From: VRUE01 sp963817905
GTDB taxonomy: Bacteria; Actinomycetota; Thermoleophilia; Solirubrobacterales; 70-9
Assembly: GCA_963817905.1 (NCBI GenBank)
Contig: CAWFPS010000003.1
Location: 186,001 to 250,000, forward strand
Length of the DNA stretch: 64,000 bases
Direction of reading: 5' to 3'
The position numbers were made by a program, and so were the translations under genes. This document shows positions 39,192 through 47,007 of this stretch, in pieces; within the stretch, counting starts at the first letter, position 1; every line of letters starts with the position of its first letter. Below the pieces are notes generated by a model. It made no database searches. It saw nothing but the letters and a program-made list of their open reading frames with translations, and was not told where the DNA came from.

Positions 39192-39330
39192 CCGGCAGGC
39201 GGTTGGCATGGTAGAGCGCCGTCGCGGCGAGATCGCGTACGGCTTCTTCCTCTCGGCGCAGGGTCTCGTCGCCCCCCTTCTCCCTCTCCCCCCTAAGCAT
39301 TGGCGCGAGTCTTTCGGAGCGCTCAACCAC
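39034..39330 (-). CDS. Possible hypothetical protein, antisense overlap
   Basis: 98 aa (MVERSERLAPMLRGEREKGG). The first half looks protein-like ('YHANRLPASSAWRETFSELG'), but the last 50 codons run antisense to the HTH gene at 38811-39191. It may be a shorter real gene or chance. Confidence 0.3.
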   Translation of the reverse strand: MVERSERLAPMLRGEREKGGDETLRREEEAVRDLAATALYHANRLPASSAWRETFSELGSALAAELSPPPVSCADLGPSVVEHLASVQPQLRVLPGDR

Positions 39331-39356
39331 CTGTCAAATGTTTCGGTAAAAAGTGA

Positions 39357-39926
39357 TTAGGGCGGTAGCTCAACGAGCGTGATGACCCCGAAGTAGGAGG
39401 CCCCCTCTCCACCGCTCTCGGCAAGTCGATCAACGCTGGCCTCCCCCACGGCTCCGAGTTCTGCGCGCGCCCGTTCGACAATTTCAAGCGCGCGATCACG
39501 CCCGGCCTCATCGAGGGGGAGTGGCGAAGTCGTCAGATGAAAGTTCTTGTCACGGTCGGGCGTGCGTGCTGCTGCGACCAAAACGTCGAGCTGGGCTTGG
39601 ACGAACTGCCCGAACTCAGACGCCTTGGTAGCAGGATCGAGCGCTTCCCAGTCCTCGGTCGCCACGAGATGTAGCTCGGTCGCCTTGTAGAAGTGCTCGG
39701 TCGCGCCGCGGACCTGGCGTTCGCCGACCTTCTCGATGCATTCGAAGTCGAGCAGCTTGCGCAGGTGGTATTCGACGTTCGCCAGCGGCGTGTCTAGGGC
39801 ACGAGCCAATTCGGAGGGGCTGCGCCGTCGCTCGCTGAAAAGGGTCAGCATTTCGCCGCGCAGTTCATGGGCGAGTGCCTTTCGGACGTTCTGCCGCGCA
39901 TTGCGCACGGCTGCTTTGGTCGCCAT
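39357..39926 (-). CDS. ArsR-like winged-helix regulator
   Basis: 189 aa. 'LAHELRGEMLTLFSERRRSPSELARALDTPLANVEYHLRKL' is a winged helix, followed by 'YKATELHLVATEDWEALDPATKASEFGQFVQAQ' as in a regulator family frequent in Solirubrobacterales-like genomes. It stands alone on the minus strand between early module and XRE repressor. Sites TTTCGGTAAA (39341) and TTTACCCGAAA (39958) flank the gene and could be its operators. Confidence 0.85.
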   Translation of the reverse strand: MATKAAVRNARQNVRKALAHELRGEMLTLFSERRRSPSELARALDTPLANVEYHLRKLLDFECIEKVGERQVRGATEHFYKATELHLVATEDWEALDPATKASEFGQFVQAQLDVLVAAARTPDRDKNFHLTTSPLPLDEAGRDRALEIVERARAELGAVGEASVDRLAESGGEGASYFGVITLVELPP

Positions 39927-39956
39927 CCCCAGATCGTAAGGGAACGCCTGTCCGGT

Positions 39957-39983
39957 CTTTACCCGAAACTTCTTTTGGTAAAG
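39957..39983. promoter_or_regulatory. Inverted repeat upstream of the winged-helix gene
   Basis: CTTTACC and GGTAAAG are separated by 13 bases, 30 bp upstream of the regulator start and before a TTGACA at 39994. It may be the operator through which the regulator controls itself and the divergent small ORF. Confidence 0.5.
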
Positions 39984-40034
39984 CCACGGTCTCTTGACAG
40001 AGGCCCCCTAGCTGACGAGGGGAGGTGATGGGCA

Positions 40035-40094
40035 ATGACGGTAGGACAGGTGAACACGGTTGTTCCTTTGATGTCGGTTGGCAAGACCCGCTGA
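40035..40094 (+). CDS. 19-aa ORF with strong ribosome site, before a terminator
   Basis: GGAGGTG (40021-40027) lies 7 bases before ATG 40035. The peptide is MTVGQVNTVVPLMSVGKTR, then TGA, then at once the 17-bp terminator stem. The unit could be a leader peptide, a small regulatory protein or the visible part of a small RNA gene. Confidence 0.5.
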   Translation: MTVGQVNTVVPLMSVGKTR

Positions 40095-40095
40095 A

Positions 40096-40138
40096 CAAGA
40101 AGCGCCCCCGGCGTAGCCTTTGCCGGGGGCGCTTCTTG
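40096..40138 (+). terminator. Very strong hairpin terminator
   Basis: CAAGAAGCGCCCCCGGC (40096-40112) pairs perfectly with GCCGGGGGCGCTTCTTG (40122-40138), a 9-nt loop between. There is no long T run, common in high-GC bacteria. It separates the rightward mini-unit from the leftward repressor gene. Confidence 0.85.
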
Positions 40139-40201
40139 AGCAAGCATCGACCAACAAAGGAGTGACCGAAGCTAGGGAGACCATAACCCCTATGTCAAGG
40201 A

Positions 40202-40441
40202 TCATCGACGGTCGAGCGCTTCGGCCAAGGCGGCGATGTCGATCATTCGCACCCCCAGCCCGCCCGCCACCTGTTCCAGCGTCCGCCACGTCGGGCTCTT
40301 GCGCCCGGACTCGATCCCTGAGATCCATGCCCTCGAAACCCCTGCGCGAAAGCCAAGCTCTTCCTGACTGAGCCCGACCCTCTCCCGCAGTTGCCGGATC
40401 GCACCGCCGAGGGCGGCCTGCGGTTTCGGTGCGTCGGGCAT
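40202..40441 (-). CDS. XRE-family phage repressor-like protein
   Basis: 79 aa. 'GAIRQLRERVGLSQEELGFRAGVSRAWISGIESGRKSPT' is a full XRE helix-turn-helix, with almost nothing else. The upstream 'ATCATGTATAGA' shares ATGTATA with the P1/P2 core, so this protein may act on all three. It is the likely immunity repressor, unproven. Confidence 0.85.
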   Translation of the reverse strand: MPDAPKPQAALGGAIRQLRERVGLSQEELGFRAGVSRAWISGIESGRKSPTWRTLEQVAGGLGVRMIDIAALAEALDRR

Positions 40442-40533
40442 TCCCGGAAGCCAACGCGCTCCGGGCGCCTCGGTCTATACATGATCGTTGACATGCCCCG
40501 GAACGAAAAAAGCCCCGAGACAGCCGTCCGGTG

Positions 40534-41298
40534 TCAGCGTTGCGGTCCCAGCGCTTGCCGGAGCGTCAGCCCACCCAGCACGAGCCGGAGGTCGAAGTGC
40601 CCTCGGTAGTGGGCATTGGTCGAGGTCACGTAGCCGTTCCCGTACCAGGCCCCGAGGCCCTGGCGGGCGTAGATCTCCGCCATCGCCACGGCGTTGCGCA
40701 CCGGGTTCCACATGTCGTCATAGCTCCAGCCGTACTTGGCAATGATCGGGTCCGAGAACGGCCAGGTGACCGCCCAGAGACCATAGCCACGGGTGCCGCC
40801 GGGGTCGACGGCGGCACTACCCGGACGGCGGCCGGACTCCCCGATCGTCATCTGCTCCATCGTCCAACCGGGAACGTCGACCCCGAGCGTCTCTCCGGCC
40901 TTCTCTGCCAGGGCGGCAATCACGTAGGGGGGCAACGTGGGGCCGCTCCAGTCCGGTGCCCAGTGCGCTGGCCAGCGGTAGTCGATGCTCCAGGCGGCGA
41001 GCATCGCCCGCCGGTGCCGGTAGAAGGCGGCACGGTCGACCTCCCAGCGGTGCTTGATCGCGGCCCGGTGTCCCGGACCCTTCGCACAGCGCACCTGATG
41101 GCGGTGGGCGGCGAGGACCGCATCCTTCGGCGCTCCCCGTTTCCACTTGCTCGGGCTCCAGACGACTTCGGCCAGTCCTACGGCTTGCTTCGCGGTGACG
41201 GCGCGAAAGCAGCCGACGCCGACGTGAGGGCTGGCCTGCGCGGGTCCAGCGAAGGCGAGCAAGAGGGTGACGAGGGGGAGTGACTTGCGGAGGATCAT
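40534..41298 (-). CDS. Secreted lytic-transglycosylase-like protein
   Basis: 254 aa with a signal peptide ('MILRKSLPLVTLLLAFAGPAQA'-like, cleavage after QA-S). The C-terminal domain has 'MTIGESGRRPGSAAVDPGGT', 'RGYGLWAVTWPFSD' and 'WNPVRNAVAMAEIYARQG', the E-S-G...G-L-W...N...A pattern of SLT/lysozyme-like enzymes with catalytic Glu. It probably cuts peptidoglycan at lysis, next to holin and endolysin. Confidence 0.82.
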   Translation of the reverse strand: MILRKSLPLVTLLLAFAGPAQASPHVGVGCFRAVTAKQAVGLAEVVWSPSKWKRGAPKDAVLAAHRHQVRCAKGPGHRAAIKHRWEVDRAAFYRHRRAMLAAWSIDYRWPAHWAPDWSGPTLPPYVIAALAEKAGETLGVDVPGWTMEQMTIGESGRRPGSAAVDPGGTRGYGLWAVTWPFSDPIIAKYGWSYDDMWNPVRNAVAMAEIYARQGLGAWYGNGYVTSTNAHYRGHFDLRLVLGGLTLRQALGPQR

Positions 41299-41311
41299 GA
41301 GGCTCCTTGGG

Positions 41312-41455
41312 TCAGAGGCGCTTGCCGCGCCTACGTTTCTTCGGGCATCGTGTGCAGTAGGCCGACCACTTGGGATCGCTCCAAAGCAGGTGCCAGACGT
41401 GATTGCCCCGCCCGCAGTCCGGACCCGTGCCGGGTTGCGGGCGAGGGGCTGGCAT
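41312..41455 (-). CDS. 47-aa Cys-containing basic protein
   Basis: MPAPRPQPGTGPDCGRGNHV, then Trp-rich residues and 'YCTRCPKKRRRGKRL'. Cys/His spacing (C-x4-H, C-x2-C) suggests a zinc finger. It lies between the lytic enzyme and the holin-like gene. Unknown. Confidence 0.6.
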   Translation of the reverse strand: MPAPRPQPGTGPDCGRGNHVWHLLWSDPKWSAYCTRCPKKRRRGKRL

Positions 41456-41458
41456 GAG

Positions 41459-41623
41459 CTAGGGGCCGTACGTGAGGTAGCCGCTCACCGTGGTGACGCC
41501 GACCGTGATCGCCGTGGTGATCGGCAGGGCGTCCGGGACTCCAGCGCCAACGCCCGCCGCGAGGGCGAGGGCGAGAGTCAGGACCGTGCCGACGACCGCC
41601 GGAACCTTGACCTTGGGATGCAT
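41459..41623 (-). CDS. Holin-like small membrane protein
   Basis: 54 aa. 'VPAVVGTVLTLALALAAGVG' and 'ITTAITVGVTTVSGYLTYG' are two membrane helices with a short polar turn, and the N-terminus is MHPKVKV. Position directly downstream of the endolysin gene fits a class II holin. Length is at the short end for holins. Confidence 0.78.
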   Translation of the reverse strand: MHPKVKVPAVVGTVLTLALALAAGVGAGVPDALPITTAITVGVTTVSGYLTYGP

Positions 41624-41648
41624 GGGTGCTGCTCCTTTCGGGTTGGCC

Positions 41649-42491
41649 CTAGCCCCAGTTGGGCCGGGCGACGATGCCGTGGTCGAAGTCGGTGATCGCG
41701 CGTTCCTTCAGCGCTACGCAGCCGCCGTTGGACTGCGAGCCATCCGAGGCCGAGGTGTTGCCCTCGATGGTCTTGACGGTCGTGTCGCCGGGCTGCACGG
41801 CCTCGCGCACCGTCACGACGTGCTCGCCGTTCCAGAGGGAGCCGAGGTCGCCGGGCTGCGCCTTGTGGACGTCGACCGCGGTGAGGCCGTTCTGTCCCGC
41901 CAGCGCGTCGGCGGTGATGTAGGGCGCGTAGCCCAGGCGGTTTCGGTTCGGGATTCGAGCGCCGCCGAGCTTGCAGACGATCCAGCAGGCGCAGCACCCG
42001 CACCAGTAGACCGGCCCGGTGTAGCCGGTGAAGCGGATCATCTTCTCGACCTTGCCGCCCCAGTTGGATTCCGCCGGTTCCTCATGGACGCCAACCAGGC
42101 TCATTGCCTTGCCGATCGCCAGCGCACCGGCCGACTTCGAGTAGCGCTTGCGAAGTGCCTTGCGGTAGGGGGCGCGAACCTTGGAGACCGCGGCCTCGGC
42201 GCGGGAGCGGCGTCGCCCGCGGATCAACCACTGGGCGTGCAGGCTCACGGTGCCGCTCGCCAGCTTGCGGCGCGCTCGGCCGCGAACCCCGAGACAGAGC
42301 GCAACCTGCTTGGCGGCCTCGAACGTCTGCTTCCCGAAGTCGCCGTCGACCTTGACCTCGCGGTCGATCTTCAGGTGCTTGAACTCATGGTTGATCGCGC
42401 CCTGCAGGGCGGTGATGTCCTTGCCGCTCTCTGCTGGAGAGGCTAGGTGCAGTGGACGGTGTGCGGCGGATGCGCGGCTAGAAGTAGGCAT
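41649..42491 (-). CDS. Endolysin, CHAP/NlpC-like amidase with peptidoglycan-binding domain
   Basis: 280 aa. Residues about 25-75 resemble a peptidoglycan-binding repeat ('ITALQGAINHEFKHLKIDRE...VDGDFGKQTFEAAKQVA'). The catalytic domain has Cys in 'YWCGCCACWIV', His in 'GEHVVTV' and the polar residue in 'IEGNTSASDG', the CHAP/P60 triad. No signal peptide, so it needs the holin. The start lies 7 bases after a late-promoter box. Confidence 0.88.
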   Translation of the reverse strand: MPTSSRASAAHRPLHLASPAESGKDITALQGAINHEFKHLKIDREVKVDGDFGKQTFEAAKQVALCLGVRGRARRKLASGTVSLHAQWLIRGRRRSRAEAAVSKVRAPYRKALRKRYSKSAGALAIGKAMSLVGVHEEPAESNWGGKVEKMIRFTGYTGPVYWCGCCACWIVCKLGGARIPNRNRLGYAPYITADALAGQNGLTAVDVHKAQPGDLGSLWNGEHVVTVREAVQPGDTTVKTIEGNTSASDGSQSNGGCVALKERAITDFDHGIVARPNWG

Positions 42492-42498
42492 ACCTCCG

Positions 42499-42522
42499 AC
42501 CGTAGGCAGCGTTCGCGTTGAC
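42499..42522 (-). promoter_or_regulatory. Late promoter-like element, site 1 (endolysin)
   Basis: GTCAAC (42522-42517) preceded by TAGGG, a 12-bp spacer, TACGGT (42504-42499), then 7 bases to ATG 42491. One of 12 such elements, see the finding. Confidence 0.75.
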
Positions 42523-42564
42523 CCCTACGGGCAGCGTCCGGCTCTGCGCCTACCTTTCCCGCCA

Positions 42565-42849
42565 GTGAATCCGTGGGAAAAAGCAGGCGAGTTTCTGGCG
42601 ACAGCCAAGGAAGAAGGGCTCCCCTGGGAGTTCGCGTGGGAGCGCCTCATGGAACTGTTCACCTGGCGCCCGCGCACCGGCTACGGGCCGCTGATCCGAG
42701 ATGAGCTCGCCACCGATCGCGCCCTACTGCGGGAGTGCAAACCGTGGTGGCAGGCCGCCTACCAGGACCGCGAGGTCACGGTGGACGAGTGGGAACAGGC
42801 GTCGGCCAGTGCCGAGAAGCGCCTCGATGCGCTGATGACCTCGGCCTAG
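42565..42849 (+). CDS. Plus-strand hypothetical protein between lysis and tail genes
   Basis: 94 aa from GTG 42565 (MNPWEKAGEFLATAKEEGLP). Trp-rich and helical ('WRPRTGYGPLIRDELATDRA', 'KPWWQAAYQDREVTVDEWEQ'). TACCTT lies 8 bases before the GTG, suggesting a leaderless mRNA. One of very few plus-strand genes in the prophage, so probably a lysogenic cargo gene (moron). Confidence 0.72.
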   Translation: MNPWEKAGEFLATAKEEGLPWEFAWERLMELFTWRPRTGYGPLIRDELATDRALLRECKPWWQAAYQDREVTVDEWEQASASAEKRLDALMTSA

Positions 42850-43100
42850 AAGAGCAAGTGGATCAGCGCCGAGCCGACTTCGGGCGGCGTCGGGGAGCCG
42901 AAGACCTTCCAGAGCAAGGCAGCATTGGCCGGGACCAAGACGGCGAGGGCGAGCTGCTGCTTGCTCAGCTTTTCCTCCAGCTTCTCTAGCTGCTTGGGCA
43001 CGTCGGCGTCGAGCAGCCCGTAGAGCTTGCGGCGGTCCTCTCGGCAGAGCTTGATCGACTGCACGTCGTAGGGGCCGGTGGTGGTGCGCTTGGGAGTCAT
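42846..43100 (-). CDS. Small membrane protein, possible second holin
   Basis: 84 aa. A coiled coil ('KQLEKLEEKLSKQQLALAVL') precedes one hydrophobic helix ('LAVLVPANAALLWKVF'). Overlaps the convergent gene by 4 bp. Such proteins lie near phage lysis genes; a holin/antiholin role is possible. Confidence 0.68.
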   Translation of the reverse strand: MTPKRTTTGPYDVQSIKLCREDRRKLYGLLDADVPKQLEKLEEKLSKQQLALAVLVPANAALLWKVFGSPTPPEVGSALIHLLF

Positions 43101-43711
43101 CAGCCATCGCTCAGGTAGGTGGCAGAGAACTCGGGGGAGGCATCACCGAATGCGTTCAGGTTGATCGCCCCGCCGTTGCTCTGGTAGACCTGTGCCTCGA
43201 TGTAGTCGCCTTTGGCGAACTTGTATGCCGTTGCGATTGACATCGAGTCCCCGGCCGGATTGAAGTCACCCTGACCGATCCTGGTCGCGCCATTCATTTG
43301 TATGGCGCACCACCGTCGCCCGCCGCCAGACGTCCCCCAGGTTCCGTGAAATGTCACCAGATATACGCCAGGGGTGTTAATCGTGATCCGCCCCGTGTTG
43401 GAGCTGGTCGAGTGCATTCCGTCGTTGTCGTACCGCTCGGCGTTGAATGTCAGACTCGTAACCGTCGCGTTGGCGATGGAGGTCGCGGTCGTCTTGTAGA
43501 CGCGGCAGGCCGGGTTTTCGCCGGATCCTGCCCCGTCTTCCCCCGCGGGTCCTTCTTTGCCTTCTTTCCCTGCGGGTCCTTCTTTGCCTTCTTTCCCTGC
43601 GGGACCTTCCGGCCCCACAGTCCCGCCCAGCGGCGTCGCCACCACCGGCACCCGGGGGCGCTTCACTCGCTCAAGCAGGTCAATCGCGGTTGTCCGGCGC
43701 GGGACTCGCAT
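43100..43711 (-). CDS. Collagen-repeat, C1q-like tail fibre protein
   Basis: 203 aa. A short Gly-x-y stretch ('GPEGPAGKEGKEGPAGKEG') is followed by a C1q/TNF-like beta domain ('YLVTFHGTWGTSGG', 'YIEAQVYQSNGGAINLNAFG'). Phage tip fibres often use this arrangement for trimer formation and host binding. ATGA-type overlaps tie it to its neighbours. Confidence 0.8.
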   Translation of the reverse strand: MRVPRRTTAIDLLERVKRPRVPVVATPLGGTVGPEGPAGKEGKEGPAGKEGKEGPAGEDGAGSGENPACRVYKTTATSIANATVTSLTFNAERYDNDGMHSTSSNTGRITINTPGVYLVTFHGTWGTSGGGRRWCAIQMNGATRIGQGDFNPAGDSMSIATAYKFAKGDYIEAQVYQSNGGAINLNAFGDASPEFSATYLSDG

Positions 43712-44911
43712 CTATTCCGCCCCTTCCGGCACCTTCACCGTCACCGCTTCCCCGGTCACGCCTTCGCTGGAGACTTCCGGCGCACAGGAGACCTTCACCG
43801 CGACCTGACCGGAGTCGCGCTCTTCCACCTTCGCATCGGTGACGCGCCCGGTGAATTCCTCCGGATCCTCGTCGGGCCCGGACAGATAGGCGTTGCAGCC
43901 GATGGTGTCTCCGAGCCAGTAGTCGATCCCGAAGCGGGGCGGCACTCCCTCGCTGCCCACTGCCTCTTCCTCTACCTGCTCAGGTGCGGCGGTGAAGTCG
44001 AAGTAGGGGATCGGCTCGGCCGACCCGGCGACTGCGGCCTTTGCCTGCGCTTCGAGGGTCGCGGTTTCGATCACGTCGTCCAGCGATTCGCGGCGCTCCA
44101 GCGGCCCGTATTTCGCGATCGATGCAGCGTGCTCGGCAACGTAGGCCGGGTGGATCGCGTAGGGCGATTCGCCTTCATGGTCCTGCGGGGCGCCGACAGC
44201 CAGAAAGCGGTTGCAGATCTCCTCACCGCCCGGTGAGTTCGTGAAGGTCGTGACCGTCTGTGCGCCGCCGCCGAACTCGAAGACCACATCCGCCGTCAGG
44301 TCGGATCCCTGGCGCGGGTAGAAGGTGTTGAACTGGGCGATGGTCGCGGTGCCTTTGCCCGCCACCGGCTCGAATTCGAAGTCCGGCCCGGCGATGACTT
44401 CGGACATCTCGATCAGCGCCTGGCCGACCTCCTTGCCGGGCGGGTAGGTGCGGTCGCGTTTGACCGATTCGGTGAGGTCGCCTTCCACGACACCGTGCCC
44501 TTCGGCGGCGTCGACCAGCGCCCACATGATCGACTCCTGGTAGGTGGCGGCGAAGACGACCGCTTCCCACGCCGAGCCTTTGACGGTGCGGGCAAGGGCG
44601 CGTTCGAGGGAGAACAGCGCATCGGCGGCGTAGATGCCCAGTTCCTCGGCTTCGGGTTCGTGCTTCTTTTCGGGGATCAGCACCCGGCCGATAAAGAGCG
44701 GGAGCGAGAATTCTTCGGGGCCGGTCAGGGTGATCCGCAGTAGCGTGTCGACGGCGCTTACGAGCCCCAAGGCGGGATCCTCAAGGGAGAGGGGCACGAA
44801 GGCCCTGCGGCCCTTGTTGACGCCGAGTTCGACGTAGGTGCCGCCCCGTCGGTTGTCGAGGCGGGTCAGCACGTTCTGTTCGAGGTCGCAAAGGTCGACC
44901 GCAAGCTCCAT
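43712..44911 (-). CDS. Tail/baseplate-associated protein
   Basis: 399 aa. ATG 44911 is fixed by the late-promoter element 7 bases upstream; the frame is open further up, but that part is not protein-like. 'MELAVDLCDLEQNVLTRLDN' through 'LTGPEEFSLPLFIGRVLIPE' and 'YPPGKEVGQALIEMSEVIAG' resembles siphovirus baseplate hub/Gp37-like proteins. Probably forms the tail tip. Confidence 0.75.
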   Translation of the reverse strand: MELAVDLCDLEQNVLTRLDNRRGGTYVELGVNKGRRAFVPLSLEDPALGLVSAVDTLLRITLTGPEEFSLPLFIGRVLIPEKKHEPEAEELGIYAADALFSLERALARTVKGSAWEAVVFAATYQESIMWALVDAAEGHGVVEGDLTESVKRDRTYPPGKEVGQALIEMSEVIAGPDFEFEPVAGKGTATIAQFNTFYPRQGSDLTADVVFEFGGGAQTVTTFTNSPGGEEICNRFLAVGAPQDHEGESPYAIHPAYVAEHAASIAKYGPLERRESLDDVIETATLEAQAKAAVAGSAEPIPYFDFTAAPEQVEEEAVGSEGVPPRFGIDYWLGDTIGCNAYLSGPDEDPEEFTGRVTDAKVEERDSGQVAVKVSCAPEVSSEGVTGEAVTVKVPEGAE

Positions 44912-44918
44912 GCCTTCG

Positions 44919-44942
44919 ATCCTGCCGAGCGCCCACGTTGAC
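44919..44942 (-). promoter_or_regulatory. Late promoter-like element, site 2 (tail protein 43712)
   Basis: GTCAAC (44942-44937) preceded by CCGG, 12-bp spacer, CAGGAT (44924-44919), 7 bases to ATG 44911. Confidence 0.72.
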
Positions 44943-44976
44943 CCGGTGGGTGCTACCTTGGGCACACCAGAAAAGC

Positions 44977-45007
44977 GCCCCCGCGACGATTGAAGCCGTC
45001 CGGGGGC
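44977..45007. terminator. GC hairpin ahead of the metallopeptidase gene
   Basis: GCCCCCG (44977-44983) pairs with CGGGGGC (45001-45007); GACG/CGTC extends the stem inwards. It lies in the leader of the plus-strand metallopeptidase and upstream of late site 2, so it may insulate the two transcription units. Confidence 0.55.
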
Positions 45008-45032
45008 ATGGCCATCGAAAGGGGCACTTCCG

Positions 45033-45584
45033 ATGACGAGACGAATTCTAGGGCTGGCAGTGGCGGCACTGGCGGTGAGTGCATCAGTCGCGTCAGCACA
45101 TACGACCGTTATCGAACCCGAGGGGAGCCACTTTCCGTACCAGGGGTGGGTAGATGAAGCGGCTGTTCCAACCCCGAACCTCCAGGTTACAGTCATTGAG
45201 GAGCCATGTCCAACGCTGCCGCGAGTTGAGGCCTGCACCGCTTTAACCAGCCCTGGAGGAGTGACCACCTGGATCAGCCCCGCGACCTTCACTAGGGGCC
45301 TTGGATGGCCTCCGCTGTTCTTCTACCACGAGCTAGGTCACAACTTTGACTTCGCAGTAATGTCGCACTGGAGCCGCAAGCGCTTTCGTTTATTGAGACA
45401 CAGCCGACGCCCGTGGCAGACACCGCAAGAGAGAAGGCCGCGGGGCCTTGAGGAGGTATTCGCCGATAGCTATGCGGGGTGCGCGTACAATCGCCCGAAT
45501 CTCAGCGAAGGCGGTTGGCAAACGTTTGCCCCGCGTGTCTGTGCTCTCATCGAGAATGCGGCACGACTGCGTGGGGTTCAGTAG
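45033..45584 (+). CDS. Secreted HExxH zinc metallopeptidase-like protein (moron)
   Basis: 183 aa. Signal peptide 'MTRRILGLAVAALAVSASVA' then 'SAHTTV'. The motif H-E-L-G-H in 'FFYHELGHNFDF' is the zinc and catalytic site of zincins, and 'LEEVFADSYAGCA' offers a downstream Glu/Asp ligand as in gluzincins. It is on the opposite strand to all tail genes, so it is probably expressed in the lysogen. AAGGGG precedes the ATG. Substrate unknown. Confidence 0.8.
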   Translation: MTRRILGLAVAALAVSASVASAHTTVIEPEGSHFPYQGWVDEAAVPTPNLQVTVIEEPCPTLPRVEACTALTSPGGVTTWISPATFTRGLGWPPLFFYHELGHNFDFAVMSHWSRKRFRLLRHSRRPWQTPQERRPRGLEEVFADSYAGCAYNRPNLSEGGWQTFAPRVCALIENAARLRGVQ

Positions 45585-46453
45585 TAGCCCTTCTCCCAGC
45601 GCAGAACGGCTTTGGCACTGTAGGGCGTCGCTTCGGGGGAGAAAGCGCGGTAGTAGAGACGCATCTGCAAGAGGTCGACCTGCGCTTTCGGTTCAGTTTT
45701 CGCCCCGCTTGATTCCGCGATTGCAGCGACGGCCAGCCCAAACCCAGAACCCAGACACTCAGCACGGGTGAGGTCATCCTCTCCCCACAGGTCAGCCGGT
45801 TCCCCAAATGTCTTTGTGCCGTCTGCTTTGGTCCAGGGGCTTTCGGTTGACAGGTTTTTTGCCGCTATGACTCCATTGCGAACAAGTCGAATACTGTAGT
45901 CACGCACGCCCAATTCCGAAGACCTGGAACGCTCAAGCGATGCTTCTACCCCAAGGGGCACGGCCTCTTCGGGGAGTTCGAAGGGAAATTCGAGTGCCTT
46001 CAGATAGTTCGTTACGTCGCCGAAACTGAGGCCCGCACTGCTCGCGTATACATTGTCAGATGATGCCACGTTTCCGGTCCCGCTCCACGCTGCACTCCCA
46101 ATGCTGGCGTCGTTGCTAACGACGCTAGGCACGACCAATCCTGTGTCTAGGGTCTCCAGTTTCTTTGCTTCCACCTCCACGCCTGCCCCTCCGGCCGGGA
46201 AACTATCGACCGCCCACAGTTCGTTGTCGTCAGGGTCAAGCAACCCCGACCGATCCGCCCCGCCCGCATCCTTGATCGTGCGCCGGTAGAAGTCGAGCGA
46301 CAGATCAGTCCCGTCCCACCCTTCGGGCAGGTTCACGGTTAGTTGCTTCCCCGTCGTTTTATTCCGCAGGATCAGGTCGATCGCGTCTTCGCTCGCAGGC
46401 AGCGTCAGGTCGAGGATCGGCCCTCGGGAGTTGGCGGGGACTTCGATGCTCAC
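45578..46453 (-). CDS. Tail-tip/minor tail protein
   Basis: 291 aa from GTG 46453 (GTGA overlap). 'SIEVPANSRGPILDLTLPAS', 'LTVNLPEGWDGTDLSLDFYR' and 'WTKADGTKTFGEPADLWGED' are beta-rich. Lies after the distal-tail gene and before the fibre genes, so it should be part of the tail tip. Its stop overlaps the convergent metallopeptidase by 7 bp. Confidence 0.72.
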   Translation of the reverse strand: MSIEVPANSRGPILDLTLPASEDAIDLILRNKTTGKQLTVNLPEGWDGTDLSLDFYRRTIKDAGGADRSGLLDPDDNELWAVDSFPAGGAGVEVEAKKLETLDTGLVVPSVVSNDASIGSAAWSGTGNVASSDNVYASSAGLSFGDVTNYLKALEFPFELPEEAVPLGVEASLERSRSSELGVRDYSIRLVRNGVIAAKNLSTESPWTKADGTKTFGEPADLWGEDDLTRAECLGSGFGLAVAAIAESSGAKTEPKAQVDLLQMRLYYRAFSPEATPYSAKAVLRWEKGYY

Positions 46454-47007
46454 GAGAACGCCTCCGGGGTATTCGTTTCGCTGATTTCCACTTCGTGGAT
46501 CTCCGTTTCTTCGTCGAAGTGCCGGGGGTCGTACAGCCTGAACCCGACCACGAAGACCCGATCCCACTGCTTGGTTTCCTGGTTGTCGGGGATGTCGCAG
46601 GCAAGGCACTTCGCCTCGTAGAAGACCGGCGGCGCGTCTTCGAACTCGGAGTTGAGCGGGTGCCAGGAGCAGTCCATGCGCCCGACCTGCGAGATATCGG
46701 CGAAGGCGGCCTGCAGGGCGTCTTCGGCTTCGCGTAGCTCGAGCAGGGACCGCGCCTTGATCGTGCATTCGTAGACGATGGTGCGCCCGCGCCGCTCCCC
46801 ACGCCGGGGGTTGAGGCCCAGCCCACCTACCTTCGGGTCGGCGTTGTCTTCGGGTTCCCCCTGGCTGCGAAGGCCGGGGATCGCCCGGATCTTGAACCAG
46901 GGCCAGATCGGTTTGCCTTCGGCGTCGGTGCGCTCTCCCAGCGCCACGGCCGGTTCGCTCTCGCCGGGCGGAGTCCACCGGTGGATGGCCTCGATGCCGG
47001 GAAGCAT
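46450..47007 (-). CDS. Distal-tail-like minor tail protein
   Basis: 185 aa, directly after the tape measure, where siphoviruses encode the distal tail protein. 'GRTIVYECTIKARSLLELRE' and 'FYEAKCLACDIPDNQETKQW' to 'VVGFRLYDPRHF' resemble Dit proteins. Overlaps the tape-measure stop by 1 bp. Confidence 0.78.
   Translation of the reverse strand: MLPGIEAIHRWTPPGESEPAVALGERTDAEGKPIWPWFKIRAIPGLRSQGEPEDNADPKVGGLGLNPRRGERRGRTIVYECTIKARSLLELREAEDALQAAFADISQVGRMDCSWHPLNSEFEDAPPVFYEAKCLACDIPDNQETKQWDRVFVVGFRLYDPRHFDEETEIHEVEISETNTPEAFS

Noticed and set aside
43545..43610. Short direct repeats (GGTCCTTCTTTGCCTTCTTT type)
   Set aside because: These code for the Gly-x-y collagen repeat of the fibre protein, not a CRISPR or regulatory array.
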